Assembly: GCF_000003855.2 (NCBI RefSeq)
Contig: NW_003101672.1
Span: 1,940,134-2,004,133 of the forward strand
Direction of reading: 5' to 3'
Source of the DNA: Blastomyces gilchristii SLH14081
Lineage: Eukaryota > Ascomycota > Eurotiomycetes > Onygenales > Ajellomycetaceae
DNA: 64,000 bases
Position numbers and translations under genes: made by a program. The notes beneath the pieces were generated by a model that was not told where the DNA came from, ran no database searches, and saw nothing but the letters and a program-made list of their open reading frames with translations. Shown piece after piece: positions 60,950 to 64,000 of this stretch (position 1 is its first letter; every line of letters begins with the position of its first letter).

Positions 60950-62230
60950 GTCTTCTGATAAGATAACATTATGAATATACCTTCTTTACAAGACTCAGGA
61001 GTGGATCACAGTATCAAGTTAGAAAAGAAGAATGATAAGGACTTCAAGTCACTGTGAGACCCTCTTTATAATATGTCTCGAGATGAACTTCTCCTTCTTC
61101 GGAAGACACTTAATAATCTGTGTGGACTATCGAGGTCTGAACTGATTGACAAAGAAAGATCGTTATTTCTTACCTCTCATCAATGAAACTCTAGCACGTA
61201 TCAGATGAGCTCAATAATTTACAAAGCTGATATTATCACCATGTTTCATAAGATTTGTATCACTGAAGAAGATGAATAGCTTACAGCATTCTGAACATGT
61301 TATGACCTCTTTGAATAAGTAGTCACACTCTTTGAACTGACTAATGCTCTCAGTACATTTCAGAAGTATATCAACTGAGCACTCTGAGATTTCCTTAATA
61401 AGTTTATATCTGCATATTTAGATGACATTCTCATCTTCACTGACAGATTCAGAATAGAATATCAAGAATACATGTAGAAGATATTACAATGATTACAAGT
61501 GACAGAACTATCAATAGATATTAATAAGTATGATTTTGAAGTTAAAAGTACAAAATATCTAGACTTTATCATAGAAGCTGATAAGAGAATTTGAATGAAT
61601 TCTGAGAAGATCTCTACTATTCTTGAGTGAGAGACTTCATATACTGTGAAAGATGTATAAAGCTTCATTGAATTCACTAACTTCTATCAGTGATTTATAT
61701 GAAACTTCTCAGATATTACAAGATTACTTACAGAACTTACTAAGAAAGATTTAGTATTTCAATGATCAGTGAATACTTAAGCTGTATTTATACAGATAAA
61801 GAAGATATTCATTAATATCTCTATACTAATAATATTTGATTCTGATTATAAGACAGTTGTTAAAGCTGATTTCTCTGACTATATTATAGAAGAAGCTATA
61901 TTATAATATGATAATAAAGATGTCTTATAATTATGCATCTTTATATCTAAGAAACTGAGTCTCACTGAATGCAACTATAAGATCTATGATAAGAAACTTC
62001 TTATAATTATATACTGTCTAGAAGAATGAGACTCTGAACTTCAAAGCATCTCTGAATTTGAGATAATCATAGATTATAAGAATCTCAAGTACTTTATAAC
62101 TATCTGTAAACTCACTGAATAACAGATATAATAATCTGAGTTCTTAAGTTACTTTCATTTTACAATACACTACTGTTCTGACAGTCAGAACTCAATGATA
62201 GATGCTCTCTTATAACAAGAGTAAGATATA
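60950..62230 (+). pseudogene. gypsy reverse transcriptase and RNase H remnant
   Basis: Visible blocks are VDYRGLN-stop-LTKKDRYFLPLI (61122-61185); the intact catalytic YLDD box at 61415-61426 within FISAYLDDILIFTD; KYDFEVKSTKYL; SFIEFTNFYQ; and then RNase H pieces [20 protein letters not shown] and FTIHYCSD. Several frames carry stops at former Trp codons. Confidence 0.85.
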
Positions 62231-62239
62231 CTATTCAAT

Positions 62240-63400
62240 GTAACAGATACTTGCTGAATGAACTGAGAGTACCAGCTCTTGAATCTGAAGATACTAGTTA
62301 ATCAAGATGAAACAGCTTATAACACTATACATGCTTCTCTGATTAGAACTGTCACTGATATCTTAACTTCTCTTGAATCTATATTAGATGAACTATGACA
62401 TACAGTAACTTAAACTGATAAACTTCTTCAAGCACTTATCAAAGTAGTATGATAAGAAGTATTCTGATTTTTCTCAGAACTATGTGTAAGAGCTGATATC
62501 TCAGAATATTTAATTAATAATAATAACACTCTATAATTCTGTAAATAACACTGAGTCTCTTACTTCAAACTCTTACACACTTGAATAATGCAAGAGATGT
62601 ATGACTCTTATATAACTAATTATTCAGGTTATAAACAACTGTATGAAATGATCTCTCAAGAGTTCTACTAGTCTGAGATATCAAACAGCATCAGATATTT
62701 TATCTGAAACTGTAATCATTATTTCTTCATCATCTTATAAAAGAACTGTAGAAAAGATTTACTGAAACTGCTTAATATCTCTGATAGAATCTGATAAAAT
62801 ATGATAATTAACTTCACTGTTAATCTCTCTAAGAGTAAGAATTATAGAAATATTCTGATCATTATAAACTGATTAAGTAAGAGTATAATATTAAAATCTT
62901 ATAATAAGATAGATACTGAATAAGTTACTGAAGCTTTTCTAAGAAGCCTGTTCTATCAGATATATAAATAATCAAGATCTATAGTATTGAATTAAGATTA
63001 TCAATTCATAAGTACTCTCTGAACAAAAATCTGTCAAGTTCTCAAGATTATACACTGTTTATTAACTATCTATCACTCTGAGATTAATGATGTATCAGAA
63101 TAGACAATTCAGATTATAAAGAATTATCTTTATAAGTTCTGTAATTACTTATGAGATAATTAATATAATCTTCTTTTATATACTGAAGTCACTATCAATG
63201 ACTGAGATGTCATTTCAATAGATATAATTCTGTTCTTTCTCATATATAAATATTATATAAAAGTGCTAAATCTTCTAGAGATTACACATTTCATATCAAA
63301 TCTTCACAGTTCAATTCAGATTGCTGATAATATAGTAATAAAACTCTGAGATATCTGTGATTGAGTAGAAGCCTTCATGATGAGTGCTGAACAGAATTAA
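62240..63400 (+). pseudogene. gypsy integrase remnant
   Basis: In-order pieces on the plus strand include NFTVNLSKSKNY, LSKSIILKSYNKID, DYQFISTL-stop-TKICQVLKI, YHSEINDVSE and the GPY/F-proximal region. This corresponds to the catalytic core of gypsy integrase. Numerous stops. Confidence 0.75.
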
Positions 63401-63463
63401 GAGAATTAAATCAATGTTTATCAAGATCTTATTAAGTAATATAAGATAGAAGATCTAGTATGA

Positions 63464-63810
63464 TTGAATCTTAAGAATATACAGATCACACACTTATCTC
63501 ACACACTGAATTACTGTTATATAAAGTATAAAGTGATAGAAGTTCTAGACAGTTATAACTACTGTCTTAATATATTATCAGAGATTCATGATGTCTTTCA
63601 TACAAGCTTACTCTGTCATACTGTCACTGATTCATTCTCCTCTCAACTGACTTTCAACTGACAGCTGTCAGAGATCATAGAAGAAGATAACAAACTTGAA
63701 TAAGAGATTGAAGATATTCTTGATAAGAGATCTCATGACTGTAGCTAATAATATCTTGTGAAATGAGTTGACTATAATTATCTGATCTGAACTCTGAGTT
63801 TTATATTATC
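63464..63810 (+). pseudogene. integrase C-terminal region with chromodomain remnant
   Basis: 63464-63661 reads KYKVIEVLDSYNYCLNIL and HDVFHTSLL, the GPF/PVFHVSLL-type region before a chromodomain. 63693-63800 reads LE-stop-EIEDILDKR and YLVK-stop-VDYN, matching the chromodomain core (aromatic cage Trp codons now stops). This places the element among chromoviruses. Confidence 0.75.
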
Positions 63811-63850
63811 TGAGACTGCGGCCCTTGACCAATGAGAGCTACATATAATC

Positions 63851-63867
63851 AAGAAAGAGAGGAGAGA
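63851..63867 (+). promoter_or_regulatory. polypurine tract of the gypsy element
   Basis: A 17-nt pure A/G run (AAGAAAGAGAGGAGAGA) located 4 nt before the TG of the 3' LTR, the expected place for plus-strand priming. Confidence 0.75.
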
Positions 63868-63871
63868 CTAA

Positions 63872-64000
63872 TGTGATAAGCTGCACCTGACCAATTATAT
63901 AGACTATTTCATTACACTTCACAGATTTCTATCACTTTGATTCTTGATTGCTGATTCTTAGCTGAAAACCTACAGAATTTCTATTCTTTCACTCTGAAGC
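63872..64000 (+). repeat. gypsy 3' LTR, partial (window end)
   Basis: 129 bp align without gaps to 58558-58686 (105 identities). Nearly all differences are C-to-T or G-to-A in this copy. The remainder lies beyond the window. Confidence 0.88.

Larger units (their letters stand above)
58558..64000 (+). mobile_element. Ty3/gypsy chromovirus retrotransposon, mutated, runs off the window
   Basis: The 5' LTR starts at 58558. Gag/zinc knuckle, protease, RT, RNase H, integrase and chromodomain remnants follow in plus-strand order, then a polypurine tract and the first 129 bp of the 3' LTR. The internal region is ~33% GC or less by eye, with stop codons mainly where tryptophan/arginine/glutamine codons are expected. 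Length from LTR start to LTR start is 5314 bp, usual for fungal chromoviruses. No intact protein remains. Described only as a relic; no restored sequence is given. Confidence 0.92.

Overview
This window is nuclear DNA of a filamentous ascomycete. The genes have short introns (roughly 50-150 nt) with GTRNGT-type donors and CTRAY-like branch points. The proteins are fungal types: a CFEM protein, an Msc2-type zinc carrier, a LaeA-like methyltransferase and a kinesin-1 with an IAK tail. The gene set, together with an abrupt switch from gene-rich normal-GC sequence to an AT-rich block full of decayed Ty3/gypsy and Ty1/copia elements, fits Eurotiomycetes. A dimorphic Onygenales lineage such as Ajellomycetaceae (Blastomyces-like two-compartment genome) is my best guess; this is inference, not proof.

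Layout. 1-9.5 kb is gene-poor: an unrecognised three-exon protein, a GPI-anchored CFEM protein, a wrecked sulfotransferase-like pseudogene, and a ~1 kb head-to-head inverted repeat with C/G-rich arms. 9.5-24 kb holds UBC7 (E2), a multi-pass membrane protein with a frame break, the mitochondrial carnitine/acylcarnitine carrier, a TFIIIC subunit, a decayed rhodopsin-domain membrane protein and ALG1. 24.5-46 kb is a run of conserved housekeeping genes: the MSC2-like zinc transporter, mitochondrial acetyl-CoA acetyltransferase, RAD6/UBC2, kinesin-1, bleomycin hydrolase, a large histidine-phosphatase protein and a 5'-nucleotidase-type metallophosphatase. 47.4-49.3 kb is a ten-exon LaeA-like methyltransferase, followed by 4 kb with no recognisable gene, then single-exon LCP5/neuroguidin at 53.4-54.6 kb.

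From about 55.48 kb to the end everything is AT-rich, CpG-poor transposon wreckage. A minus-strand Ty1/copia element is broken inside its integrase by a plus-strand Ty3/gypsy chromovirus. The gypsy 5' LTR, PPT and start of the 3' LTR can all be placed. A gapless comparison of the two LTR starts gives a direct RIP-like mutation spectrum: 22 of 24 differences are C-to-T or G-to-A relative to the 5' copy, at CpG and CpC rather than CpA.

Functional links: ALG1 and MSC2 share an 843 bp divergent promoter, and both products are expected in the ER. UBC7 is also an ER-associated-degradation enzyme. ERG10 and RAD6 share a ~1.05 kb divergent promoter. The carnitine carrier and mitochondrial thiolase both handle acetyl/acyl units in mitochondria. 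No operon-like or biosynthetic cluster is evident. Exon boundaries given below were checked for reading-frame continuity by hand.
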